Shown here one piece after another: positions 54,511-64,000 of a stretch of 64,000 nt of DNA (the stretch's first letter is position 1; each line of letters begins with the position of its first letter). The stretch comes from Siphonodentalium dalli (taxonomy: Eukaryota > Mollusca > Scaphopoda > Gadilida > Siphonodentaliidae): contig CP136066.1 in the NCBI GenBank assembly GCA_032622095.1, positions 206,296,978-206,360,977 on the forward strand, in the 5' to 3' direction. The position numbers and the translations under genes were made by a program. The notes under the pieces are model-generated. The model worked only from the letters and a program-made list of their open reading frames with translations. It was not told where the DNA came from and did not search any database.

Positions 54511-55330
54511 TTGACCTTCCCCTTAAGGTTGTGGTCACATGGACAATATTTTCACCTACGCGGAAATCTAATTTGGAAGGTTTTCATCTTCTATTGGCTA
54601 CTTTCTAGTGTCCCACTAGTTCTGACAGTATTATTAAAATAAATAAATGGTCACGGACCATACAAACCCCTGAAAAAAGATGGTTTTCTTATAAGAGGTT
54701 GGCTTTTTCAGAACAAAATAAATAAAATTTTGCCATCCGTGCATTTAAAGGTGTATTCAGGTCCCCAATTCCTTTTATTGTACCCCTATAAAAATCACCA
54801 CTGTCCTAACTTCTCTCTGTCCGTCCCAAATGGTTTCTGGATGATAACTTTATAGTTACATGTATAGTTACCTGATCATTTTTACAATTATTTTGGATTC
54901 CTGGTGATACATGTAATTTCATAGATTTGGAATTAACTGATTATTCTGTTGTCTTGTCAAATAAAACTAGGTGTTTTAACAACATAGAGAGTTGGTAGCA
55001 AAGTTTGATTCAATGGTTGTTCCCAGAATCAAATTTCTAAAAAAAAAAGAGAAAAAAGGCCACCTTATTTGGGGGACATGTGGCCAAGCAGCCTTTTATT
55101 TCAAAATTTTATTTATTTTGTTCTGAAAAACCCAACCTCTTTTAAGAAAACCATCTTTTTTCAAGGGTTTGTATGGTCCGTGACCATTTATTTATTTTAA
55201 TAATACTGTCAGAACTAGTGGGACACTAGAAAGTATCCAATATATGATGAAAACCTTCCAAATTAGATTTCCGCATACAGTGTAGGTGAAAATATTGTCC
55301 ATGTGACCACAACCTTAAGGGGAAGGTCAA
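54511..55330. mobile_element. long-TIR element P
   Basis: 820 bp with inverted arms of about 225 bp (54511-54732 and 55102-55330). TTGACCTTCCCCTTAAGGTT, GGTCACATGGACAATATTTT, AGTGTCCCACTAGTTCTGAC and GGTCACGGACCATACAAACC are all mirrored. Arm identity is high, with a few small indels. The centre (about 370 bp) has no open frame of note. No target duplication found. Arm length resembles MULE or fold-back elements, but the class is undetermined. Confidence 0.88.
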
Positions 55331-55864
55331 GGGATCAATTTTGAATTAGGATTTCGATGCTAATCTTCGCAGCAGTAGTTATATATGAAGCAGTTGTCCG
55401 GAACTAAAGCAGCCATATCATTAAACAGACATAACATTTAACTGGCGGATGGGCTATAGGTAAATTGTCAATTTTTGCTATAATTTTATTTTTTAGAATT
55501 TTTTCGGGTATTACAACACTTTATCTACTTTGGAAAAATCAATATAAAATTCAAAAATAAATACACCAACCTTCTAAAGGAACAAATTGCAAGCCGACCC
55601 ACCAGATAAATATGTATTGTTTCCATACAGCACAATTAAAGTCACACCCAGAAATATTTGCAACCCAACTTTTGCTGCGGAGATTTGGATGGAAATGCAA
55701 AATTGGTCACTTGACCTCCTCCTTAATGATGCTGTTCTAATGGGGTGTCATGTAATTAACAGAAGGAAAGCAATGATTTAATATTATTATTCTCTGCTAA
55801 AAGTATGAGATTTTTATAGTTAAAATATAAGTTTATGGGCTCCGTTAATAGAATCAATATATAT
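55331..55864. other. unassigned sequence
   Basis: A 64-codon frame at 55587-55781 is unrecognised. No repeat family seen. Confidence 0.4.
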
Positions 55865-55867
55865 AAT

Positions 55868-56028
55868 TTTTCATGATTTAGTCAGATATATGGCTTGTTG
55901 CCATTCATCGGAAAGCTCTCAGTGAGAGCTTTCCGATGAATGGCAACAAGCCATATTTCCGACTAAATCCTGAAAAGTTACCCATAATTCTGCTGTGGTT
56001 AAGGAGTCTATTATTTAGGGCATTACTG
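55868..56028. mobile_element. palindrome A, left outer arm missing
   Basis: Begins at TTTTCATGATTTAGTCAGAT; the tip GCTCTCAGTGAGAGC and complete right arm to GGGCATTACTG-TA are present. Confidence 0.88.
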
Positions 56029-56796
56029 TATATGCCCAATAGTTTCACAACACATTCATACACTACAGGGTTAAATGTGTGCAATATAAATTATAGAGTT
56101 TGTTTAGTGAGGAATGGCACATTTTGCTATATTGAGGGAGAGATGTTCATCAGGGTCACGACTACTTGCCGATATTTATTGATCGTTGTCAGAGAATATA
56201 ACGTGTAATTCTGAGCACTCCCTCTCACGATCAGCCAGCATGTAATTTAGTGTATCGCTACCGCCATCAATAGTTTCGGAAAACCCACAGAAGTGGAAAG
56301 CAAGCAAATATGACGACGATCTGAGAATGTATGGATTGGACCGTTTACTGCTATAAACAAAAGCTGTGCCTCCGTTCTCTTAAGTACAGCTCGTCTGCAT
56401 CTATTGTGCCGTTATTGGAATAGTGTGTTCAGAATTGTGTTGATTCTACATAATTTCCACATGGGCCCAGGAATGTATTTAATCTACTGCTTTGTTGGAC
56501 ATTCATTCCCATGCTGTTTACATAGTCGGTCCACTGCGGACTGAGTTGTCAGGGGTGTAATTCATTGGTGTAGAATTTCGTTCTCTGTTTTTTCAAGAAG
56601 AATGTGTTCTAATTAATTCACTCTTATATGGATCTTTATCATCACAATTGTAAGTACAATTTGTAGATATGTATACAGACAGATTATCATGTTCATCATG
56701 TTGCACTGTTAGTTGGTTATTTCTACTTTTTCTCTCAGAATTCTGAGGTTATTAGGTTAAATTCGGTATAAATCCAGAGGAATATCCTTAGGCCTA
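56029..56796. other. unassigned sequence
   Basis: No gene or repeat recognised. Confidence 0.4.
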
Positions 56797-57009
56797 CAGT
56801 AATGCCCTAAGTAATCGACCCCTTAACCACAGCAGAATTATGGGTAACTTTTCAGGATTTAGTCTGAAATATGGCTTGTTACCATTCATCGGAAAGCTCT
56901 CACTTAGAACTTTCCGATGAATGGCAACAAGCCATATTTCCAACTAAATCCTGAAAAGTTACCCATAATTCTGCTGTGGTTAAGGGGTGGATTATTTAGG
57001 GCATTATTG
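56797..57009. mobile_element. palindrome A
   Basis: Full 213-bp copy, TA on both sides; the right tip reads CATTATTG. Tip GCTCTCACTTAGAACTT has a mispair. Confidence 0.9.
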
Positions 57010-57171
57010 TAATTTCAAGTCCCAATGTACGTACACATGATACTTTTGAATACTTCATATCAAAATGGATATTGTAATACAGCAGTTACTGTTAAATGTT
57101 TTGCTAAAAATTCATGAGGATGTCACACCTCCTCCTCCTCTTTTGGCACGCGGGATTCATACCCCTTTTTA

Positions 57172-57570
57172 GTCATTCTGTCATTTGCAGGCTAGGGTCA
57201 CCAAATTCACCATCTGGGGACCTCATTCTGGTTAGGCCACATATTGTCTGGAAAGTTACTTTTTTGTCAAATTTCTATAGAAACTTCTTCACATAGATTC
57301 CATTTCTTTATTAGTTTACTTTCTCTGTATCCCCAAATTGGCAGACGACAGATGGCATAATCGAGGTTCCCAATCGGTGTACATCACAATATTCACCACT
57401 TGGGAACTTCAATATGAGTCTATATGTCTCCAATAGCAGATTAGGCCATGCAGAATGAGGTCCCCAGAGGGTGAATTTGGTGATGCTAGCCCACTATGCA
57501 GGATAGCATCACTAAATCCCCCCTCTGGGGACCTCATTCTGCAAATAACAGGCACACTAAATTCAGGCAC
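57172..57570. mobile_element. hAT-like element C, TTTAGTGTG subfamily, left end lost
   Basis: Starts TCATTTGCAGGCTAGGGTCA and runs to GGCACACTAAATTCAGGC. Central TTCTATAGAAACTTCTTCAC is shared (inverted) with 45610-45640. Confidence 0.8.
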
Positions 57571-58186
57571 AAAGGACATATTTTGTTGTAATTCAGTCTA
57601 TAATACCTCTTGATATGTTGAAGTTATGGTGTCTACTTCAGCAAATATGTGAAAACTATGTATTAGTGTAAAATCACTAAGTATTTATCCATATTTTCTT
57701 AACTTGTATGCTGATAATGCAGGATTCACCCCTCTCTTTTAACTGGTATTCAGGATTCAGGGGGGAGGGTAGGGGGTGTGACACCCTCATTATTATACCT
57801 CATACCTGTGATACAAGGAATACAAATTGGAAGAAAACAAATACTTGAAGACATAATTTCAAAGCCATTGGTATAGAAAGATCGAAAACTCTACTTCCTT
57901 CTCTTGATTTACTGAGAAGTGGAGTGTTATTACTGAGTCATAAAGTGATAAAGTCTGTAGTATATCATACCTGAACGTCAGTCTTCTCTTATTTGATAAC
58001 TGATATTCAGTCCTGTTAAATAGCATCGGCTATCGGCTGAGTCGAGACAAAAATAATTTTTGTCGTCTATTTTTTAGCCGCCGCAAATTTCTGAGCATGC
58101 CAATATTTGGTGCAGATTGTCTTATTATCACAGTGGAAGTTTGCAGACAGGAAGAATTCATTTTGTTGAATGCCAAGCTCCACTTA
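57571..58186. other. unassigned sequence
   Basis: Small doubled motif around GCAGGATTCACCCC / TTCAGGATTCAGGGGGG (57719-57770). No gene. Confidence 0.4.
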
Positions 58187-58379
58187 CAGTAATGTCCAAA
58201 GTAATTGACCACTTAACCACAGCAGAATTATGGGTAATTTTTCAGGATTTAGTCGGAAATATGGCTTGTTGCCATTCATCGGAAAGCTCGCGGGGCACAA
58301 GCCATATTTCCGACTAAATCCTGAAAAGTTACCCATAATTCCTCTGTGGTTAAGGAGTCGATTATTTAGAGCGTTACTG
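58187..58379. mobile_element. palindrome A, shortened tip
   Basis: 193 bp, TA on both sides; the right half of the tip is missing (AGCTCGCGGGGCACAAGCCA). Confidence 0.88.
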
Positions 58380-58445
58380 TATATTTGTAGAGCATTCATC
58401 CTAGGCTTTTAACCCTTTCATGGAATTTTCATTAGACTGTTTTAA

Positions 58446-58657
58446 CCCTTTCATGACGGGAGCTGCGCTGGTGCAGTACTAAAGATCCTGTGCCAGTGCA
58501 TTCTCTTATATATGCGAGTCTCCCATAATGTCAATATTGTTAGACCTTTGTATTCTCGTATATATGCGAGGCTCCCTATGTGAGACTTGCATATATAAGA
58601 GAATGCATTGCCACAGGGTTTTTTGCAAAATTTCAGAAAGCTCCAGTCATGGAAGGG
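58446..58657. mobile_element. TTAA element E, internally shortened
   Basis: TTAA on both sides (58442-58445, 58658-58661). Ends CCCTTTCATGACGGGAGCTG and AAAGCTCCAGTCATGGAAGG. The first cassette is cut short after GAGTCTCCCATAATG. Preceded by a further E-like left tip at 58411-58425. Confidence 0.85.
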
Positions 58658-58671
58658 TTAAAACCACATAA

Positions 58672-59342
58672 AGGATGCGCTGGTGCAGCATTAACCCTTT
58701 CAGTGCCAGGTCCTTTTTTGTATCAACCCATATACCCTGTGCCAATGCATTCTCTTATATATGCGAGTCGACCATAGGTCGCCTCGCATATATAAGAGAA
58801 TGCATTGGCCTAACAATTTTTCATCATTTGTTATTATTTTTTACAATTTTAAATTTTTTTTTCTTATATTCTTTAACAGACTTATTTTGTAGGTTTAGTG
58901 CCAGGGAATCTTACGTTTTTCATGGGCATCAAAATTATTACTATGAATACTTGGTGATATTTTTGAGTTATAACATGCCCCTAAGGTTTTATCCAGTTTG
59001 TTTTTAAATTCTCTATAGCATGCTTAAGCATACCCAAAAAACATTCAACCCAAAAAAATATATAATTTTTTTTACAGACCGTAAATTAGGGCCGATGAGA
59101 CTGGCCCCTGGCACTGAAAGGGTTAAAGATCATGTGCCAGTGCATTCTCTTATATGTGGGAGTCTCTCATAAGGAGCCTCACACATATAAGAGAATGCAC
59201 TGTCATACAAGGTCAAGGTAAATATTGTTAGGCCAATGTATTCTCTTATATATGTGAGGCTCCCTATGGGAGACTCGCGTATATAAGAGAATGCATCGGC
59301 ACATTGTTTTCCAAAATTTCAGGAAGCTCCAGTCATGGAAGG
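58672..59342. mobile_element. TTAA element E interrupted by D
   Basis: The left part is only GATGCGCTGGTGCAGCA, then TTAA where D (58695-59122) is inserted; E resumes AGATCATGTGCCAGTGCATT, both cassettes, and right end GAAGCTCCAGTCATGGAAGG followed by GTCAA. Other E copies read GCAGCATTAAAGATC uninterrupted. Confidence 0.85.
58695..59122. mobile_element. TTAA element D, long form, inside E
   Basis: 428 bp, TTAA at 58691-58694 and 59123-59126. Ends CCCTTTCAGTGCCAGGTCCT and CTGGCACTGAAAGGG. Closely matches 15046 (TGCCAGGGAATCTTACGTTT, TTTTCATGGGCATCAAAATT). Confidence 0.92.
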
Positions 59343-59796
59343 GTCAACTGAGGAAAATGTTCTGGCCACGGCAATTATTAGCGTGGACCAGTTTATGCTG
59401 ATTAACAGGAATGGATATTAATCTATCCAAAATCTTCTAAAAATAATTTAACATGTACAGCTTAAATCACTTCAATCATAAAAAAAATTATTGCTTTTTA
59501 TACCCCCACTTTTCGAAGAAATATGAGGGCTATGCTGGATTTACCCGTCCTGTCCAGGGACCAGCCTAGAGGTCAAATTGGGAGAAGTCACTTCTCCCTG
59601 TTTTGTTATTAGGGAGAAGATGACTGTAGGGAGAAGTAACAATGGCTGAAGGTCAATTCACAACCCTCACATCATCCTTCTATGGTCCAATAAGTGTTAT
59701 GCAACACAAGAGCCCATTTATAAAACCATTACAGTGAGTAAGAACACCATTACAATCAGTAAATATACTTTCATTATGCTTTTGGGACATAGAGGA
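59343..59796. other. unassigned sequence
   Basis: AGGGAGAAG motifs (AGTCACTTCTCCC, GGGAGAAGATGACTGTAGGG) at 59579-59640 recur at 60140-60205, possibly marking one element around hairpin Q. No gene. Confidence 0.45.
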
Positions 59797-59938
59797 TCTC
59801 ACATGAGTTTCTATTTTATACGGAATTTATCAACCGAGTTCACTAAATTCGATTTGAGCCGACGTTTACCGAGGCTCAAATAGAATTTAGAGGACGAGGT
59901 TGATAAATTACATATAAAATAGGACGAGTGTGAGATAC
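59797..59938. repeat. imperfect hairpin Q
   Basis: ATCTCACATGAGTTTCTATT, TATCAACCGAGTTCACTAAA and TTCGATTTGAGCC mirror GGCTCAAATAGAATTTAGAG, GAGGTTGATAAATTACAT and GACGAGTGTGAGAT; about 60-bp arms with scattered mismatches. Confidence 0.75.
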
Positions 59939-61150
59939 CTTTTATCACATGATCAAATAAACCCGAAGCAACGCGAAATATTCATCGAAAACAACAATCA
60001 TAAACTACAGCGATCGCAAGTTATTTGAAGAACGCCGTGACGTCATCGCACGCGCTGATATTAAACGTGTCTATTACCGATAATTATGAAACTGTTTTTA
60101 TGGCCAAATTATGTGATAAATATGCATCCTGGTATATGAGAGAAGTCATTTCTACCCGAGACAAAAATAGGGAGAAGTGGCATATTCTTGGGAGAAGATG
60201 TCTGTCAATCCGGATGAAAATACATGTATCAGCCATGGGTTATGAAATTTTGTATGGATTAGTTCGCCATGAAGTTGTTTGCATTCTCGTTCTGGATCTA
60301 TCCAGGTTCTTTGTATATCCGTTGACATAACAAAGCACGAGCGATTTGTTATGGCTCAATTCCACTGTGAAATACTCCCCCCTGAGAGACTGTTAGAAGG
60401 CAAGGGGAGGACCTCGATGATAGAATATGTGTGTTCTGTGAATATAACTCTGTTGAAGATGAGCTTCATTTCCTGCTCCTGTATGACGCCTATGCTAATG
60501 ACTTCCATATCAATGGAGTGAACTCACTTTTATGACTGAATTATTGGTCAATAATTTCCCTCGACAGACATCAAAATTTCTCCACATCCTGTCTGTCTGT
60601 TCGCTTTTGGTTTCCAGTAGTCCAAGTCTTCTCGTACTAAAACCAGCTAAGATATTGGGATGGCGAGATGCTGGTATTTAGTCCGAGTTCGCCGCCATAG
60701 GCTTCTTATAACACGAGTTAAGCGTTAGTGACCCGCTCAAATAAAACCACAATTATATGAAATAAAATATCACAATTGCGACAATAAACAGATTTTTTCG
60801 GCAAAAGACATGACATTTGATTTGAAACCCACATCAGTTGTGAATTGAAAGCGGTAATTTAATGTGTAAAGAGACATTTACCGCAGTGGTGACATATTTT
60901 TAAAAGTATGCGAACTCAGTTGACCTCGCGAACTGTGTTCGGCATTTTCCGGTGAAAATATTCCGTAGATTTTCGACTAACCATGACATGGCGATGAATT
61001 CTCCATTGTAATTGTAATTATGTGTGTCAATAAATAGATTAAGTAAACATTGAAGATATAAATGTAATACATTAAATAAATTAATGGAATTACAACCCTC
61101 TCACAGTTTAAAACAGTGTAAACACAACGAGCATTAGAATAAATATGGCG
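59939..61150. other. unassigned sequence
   Basis: Frames at 60025-60330 and 60279-60521 are short, overlap in different frames and show no domain. No TIR element recognised apart from the motif echo noted at 60140-60205. Confidence 0.4.
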
Positions 61151-61154
61151 GCTG

Positions 61155-61249
61155 ATAAATGGCAACAAGCCATATACTTCCAACTAAATCCTGAAAAGTT
61201 ACCTATAATTCTGCTGTGGTTAAGGAGTCGATTATTTAGGGCTTTACTG
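61155..61249. mobile_element. palindrome A, right arm only
   Basis: AAATGGCAACAAGCCATATA to GGGCTTTACTG-TA. It is followed by AGTCAGGAGGTGGAAAGTTT, the V segment, in the orientation of 47450. Confidence 0.85.
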
Positions 61250-61251
61250 TA

Positions 61252-61312
61252 AGTCAGGAGGTGGAAAGTTTAGATAGACCTACACAGAAAATTACTTAAT
61301 TGTTAAGAATCT
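61252..61312 (-). repeat. dispersed segment V, fragment
   Basis: GTCAGGAGGTGGAAAGTTTA, GATAGACCTACACAGAAAAT, TACTTAATTGTTAAG matches 47446-47503. It is also an empty site for element R. Confidence 0.85.
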
Positions 61313-61456
61313 CAACATTATGTTAGGTTTTTGCTAGAAAATTGTGAGAAGCCATTGCCATGAACTGTAACATAAAGGAACAAACCCAATGTTAAGCTGG
61401 TCAGTCCACTCAAGCTGAGAGGAATCAACTGTATACAGGCCACAGTGTTAGAGAAT

Positions 61457-61880
61457 CAAGCCTGCAAATAGCGTGCCTGTCCCCAGAGGGTGAATTTAGT
61501 GATGCTATCCCGCACAGCGGGCTAGCATCACCAAATTCACCCTCTGGAGACCTCATTCTGCTTAGGCCTCATCTTCTGGGAAGTATCTACAGTATCAAAT
61601 TAACGTTGTTTTTAGTTTTCCCTTCTGGGAAGTTTCTATATCACCTAATTTGCAGCAGATAAAATGCATAATCGAGGTGCCCAATGGGTGAACATCACCA
61701 ACTTCAACTAGGGAACTTCAATCTGATCCTAGGTCTACCATAGCAGTTGAGGGCCTAAGCAGAATGAGGTCCCCAGAGGGTGAATTTAGTGATGCTAGCC
61801 CGCTATGCAGGATAGTGTCACTAAATTCACCCTCTGGGGACCTCATTCTGCAAATGACAGACACGCTATTTGCAGGCTTG
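61457..61880. mobile_element. hAT-like element C
   Basis: Ends CAAGCCTGCAAATAGCGTGC and GACACGCTATTTGCAGGCTTG: the arm change GCGTG is matched by CACGC in the other arm. Flanks TTAGAGAAT and TTAGAGATA. About 15 bp of the left arm (TCATTTGCAGAATGAGG) is deleted. Confidence 0.87.
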
Positions 61881-61889
61881 TTAGAGATA

Positions 61890-62102
61890 CAGTAACACTC
61901 TAAGTAATCAACTTCTTAACCACAGCAGAATTATGGGTAACTTTTCAGGATTTAGTCGGAAATATGGCTTGTTGCCATTCATCTGAAAGCTCTCGCCGAG
62001 AGCTTTCCGATGAATGGCAACAAGCCATATTTCCGACTAAATCCTGAAAAGTTACCCATAATTCTGCTGTGGTTAAGAAGTCGATTAATTAGAGCATTAC
62101 TG
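61890..62102. mobile_element. palindrome A adjoining C
   Basis: Full 213-bp copy, TA on both sides, landing only nine bases from the right end of C within its target-duplication sequence TTAGAGA-TA. Confidence 0.92.
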
Positions 62103-62155
62103 TAGCTGGGAATTTGGCTGTGGAGTGTGGACATATGACCTAAAAGTGAAGTTAA

Positions 62156-62548
62156 CCCTTTACCCAACAAAACGGTCAAAACCGGCCAAATAAAGCTTGA
62201 ACAGCCTAAAATATCTTCGGTCTGTCTCAATAGAACCATACAAATATGGATATCATTGGAACCGGCTCCTTGACCACATTGTGATAGTTACAGTTATGCC
62301 CTTTGCCAATGCATTCTCTTATATATGCGAGTCGACCATAGGTCGCCTCGCATATACAAGAGAATGCATTGGCCTAAAAAAAAATCTTTTTTTAACACTT
62401 TTTACCATTTTTTCTTACATTCTTTAACAATTTTATAATTTTGAATGTGTTAAGCCAATGCATTCTCTTATATATGCGAGGCGACCTATGGTCGACTCGC
62501 ATATATAAGAGAATGCATTGGCACAGGGCCCTTCTGTTGGGTAAAGGG
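62156..62548. mobile_element. TTAA element B
   Basis: 393 bp, TTAA at 62152-62155 and 62549-62552. Ends CCCTTTACCCAACAAAACGG and CCTTCTGTTGGGTAAAGGG. Both cassettes complete. Confidence 0.93.
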
Positions 62549-62552
62549 TTAA

Positions 62553-62924
62553 GTTTTACATCAATTCTTAGTGCACAATCCCATTGTTACAATCGTTCCC
62601 TGATTTTGGTAAAGCACACCAATTCCCAAGGCTGGCAAAGGAATAGCCCATTGTTAGGCACACGCAACTCATAACAGACAAATTGCAACGGGCGCTTCAA
62701 AGTGGGACCATTACATGTTGTTTCGGACATTTCTATTGACATTCAACGGTGATCAGTTCATGTTAATCATGTTGTTGGGCATGGCTAACTGGCTATTGTG
62801 TCCAATCGCGGCCAGCGCAAGGATTGTGCGTCGTGGTCAAAACACACTCAACGGCACATTTCCATTTGATTGCATTATGTGGGATCAATTGTGGTCTAAG
62901 TTAGGCTTGCCGCGATTATGGGGA
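62553..62924. other. unassigned sequence left of the edge transposon
   Basis: A 77-codon frame (62715-62948, +) is not recognisable. No repeat family seen. Confidence 0.4.
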
Positions 62925-63424
62925 ACAATCGTCAGTGGTGCCGATTAATCGATTTTCATTTTTCATTTTGAAAATCGACTTTTTTAGTTCAAATAACAAT
63001 GCATATTATACAACTTCACAAGAACGCTGGCATACAGCGTATTTGCAAAGAACTTATCTCAACTTAAGCGGCAATATTTTGCACCGTATTTACAGCACTA
63101 ATCTAACCCAGAAACCCACCCACGCAAACATTTGTGACAATGTAACTTTCAGTTGCGGCGTCTTTTGAGGTCGGGCCGACAGACGGACAGAGTAATCTAG
63201 TTCGTCTTGGTTTCACGTCACGGCGGTTTTTCTTTTAATGTGCCGACGCATGTGTATACTCTGCGGCACGCGTGGTAGCAGATGTTCAGCGGTCACGTGC
63301 TATTCCGCTTTTGAAGTTTTCAATTGGTTATGGCGAATTTCTCAGTCAAAATGGGCATGTCAATTGGAAACTGACAGAATAATTTGATATATTTTCCCAT
63401 CAAACTGGCACCCGGTGCAAAGCC

Positions 63425-63720
63425 ACCAAAAAGACCAAGTCCATCCTAGAAATCGACAACAACGACAGACCCATCTAGATCCCATACAACCGTCAACCAA
63501 GCCAACCAACAGCCCAATCACCAGCCAGCCAATAACCTCACCAGCCAACGCCAATACAGCCCCCAACCACTCCAGCACTTCGCCAGCCACACCACCAACC
63601 AAGCATCCAAGACGCATCAGCCTTAAAGCCAGCCAACCAACAGCCACACCAACCAGACATCCAGCCTAAACCCAAGCCTCACATCCCAACAGCCTCGACT
63701 CCTCCACCACGCTTCCACCG
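63425..63720 (+). repeat. C/A-rich low-complexity tract
   Basis: Irregular repeats of CCAGCCAACC, CAACCAAGC and CCAACAGCC. It yields threonine/proline-rich or Trp/Leu/Gly-rich open frames on the two strands by composition alone. It lies in the presumed 5' untranslated or intronic part of the edge hAT element. Confidence 0.75.
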
Positions 63721-63796
63721 CTTTGCCTCCAAATACAACAGCCTCAACAATCGATTTTCATCGAAGAATTAAAGAAAGGGTGAAGGGAACTGCACA

Positions 63797-64000
63797 ATGC
63801 GTTCCGACCATCCTACCCGGCCTGTGGCCGGAAAACTACACAACAACCCGGTGCAAATCTTCACGATGTCCCAACAAAACAAGTCAGACGTATGGAAGCA
63901 TTTTACGAAGATAGACGAAAAAAGCGTTTCATGTAATACATGCAAAAATACATTTGCATACCACGGATCGACAACGACGATGTTCACACATTTACGAGAA
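63797..64000 (+). CDS. BED zinc-finger protein, N-terminal part (probable hAT transposase)
   Basis: The frame opens after a stop at 63770-63772. ATG codons lie at 63797 and 63866, and the frame is open to the window edge. Counting from 63866, the residues show the BED-finger pattern: V-W-K-H-F at 9-13, a C-N-T-C pair (C23, C26), aromatic/His Y32-H33, and H42 in THLRE. The second zinc-binding His would fall just beyond the edge. BED fingers bind DNA and stand at the N terminus of many hAT transposases and of host ZBED genes derived from them. The upstream hAT-like terminal repeat at 62933 favours a transposase, but a domesticated ZBED gene or a pseudogene is possible since only 45-68 codons are visible. 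The start at 63866 puts the finger eight residues from the N terminus, as is usual; 63797 is the longer alternative. Confidence 0.75.
   Translation, partial: MRSDHPTRPVAGKLHNNPVQIFTMSQQNKSDVWKHFTKIDEKSVSCNTCKNTFAYHGSTTTMFTHLRE

Larger units (their letters stand above)
62933..64000 (+). mobile_element. hAT transposon, 5' part, running off the window
   Basis: A hAT-style left end CAGTGGTGCCGATTAATCGA starts at 62933, about 0.9 kb upstream of a BED-finger coding start on the same strand. The eight bases before it, ACAATCGT, are the predicted target duplication, but the right end lies outside the window so this cannot be checked here. A GATTTTCATTTTTCATTTTG / GAAAATCGAC inverted motif lies just inside the end. 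Between end and coding start are GC-richer promoter-like sequence (63170-63300) and a C/A-rich CCAGCCAACC-type tract (63480-63720). Confidence 0.7.

Noticed and set aside
13580-62239. Recurring short peptides (MGNFSGFSRKYGLLPFIGKLS type) on both strands
   Set aside because: They are translations of palindrome A arms, reading the same on both strands because the element is a palindrome.
10323-62674. Recurring short peptides (ANAFSYICESTIGRLAYIREC and CILLYMRVDHRSPRIYKRMHW types)
   Set aside because: They are translations of the palindromic cassette in B, D and E; frame and strand vary between copies and none extends into conserved coding sequence.
63360-63669. Proline/threonine-rich and Trp/Leu/Gly-rich frames on opposite strands
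   Set aside because: Both come from one C/A-rich low-complexity tract and neither connects in frame to the BED-finger coding sequence.

Overview
The window reads as intergenic or deep-intronic DNA from an AT-rich eukaryotic, probably animal, genome. There are no bacterial operons, ribosome binding sites, tRNAs or rRNAs, and no open frame outside the tandem arrays is long or recognisable as a host gene. Units such as the 162-bp block at 27507-28145, the CCGT-led 190-bp block at 22151-22760 and the AT-AAT-rich tract leading into TATAGCGC at 19760-19795 are, as far as I recall, typical of marine invertebrates, perhaps a mollusc. I cannot name the species. Almost everything that can be explained is mobile or tandemly repeated DNA. 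|| Mobile DNA: I labelled the recurring families myself. Family A is a TA-flanked, loop-less palindrome (about 213 bp, CAGTAATGC ends, about 22 copies). Family B is a TTAA-flanked element of about 390 bp (CCCTTTACCCAACA ends, 8 copies). Families D and E are TTAA-flanked (CCCTTTCAGTGCC and CCCTTTCATGAC ends) and share an internal palindromic cassette with B. Family C is a hAT-like fold-back element (CAAGCC ends, 8-bp target duplications, about 15 copies). Family U is a hAT-like element of 539-594 bp (3 copies, each with a perfect 8-bp target duplication). Single or few-copy elements are a PIF/Harbinger-like element at 8073-9288, a MULE-like element at 5112-5502, a long-TIR element at 54511-55330, a 3.3-kb TIR element at 41437-44712, and TTAAAG-ended families G, L and R. 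|| Tandem repeats: a 21-bp array (1-1494) with higher-order structure, a 41-bp array (35982-37413, about 35 copies), a 15-bp array nested in an 84-bp repeat (47685-48290), and several short minisatellites. || The only credible protein-coding sequence is at the extreme right edge (63797-64000, + strand). It is the start of a BED zinc-finger protein lying about 0.9 kb inside a hAT-type left terminal repeat at 62933, so it is most likely the 5' part of a hAT transposase gene cut off by the window. || The window is most informative as a record of nested insertions. Elements interrupt each other at exact target sites (B in A at its internal TTAA, B in D, E and L, D in E, A in E, U in C, PIF/Harbinger in C). 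Paralogous empty sites within the window confirm several target duplications.
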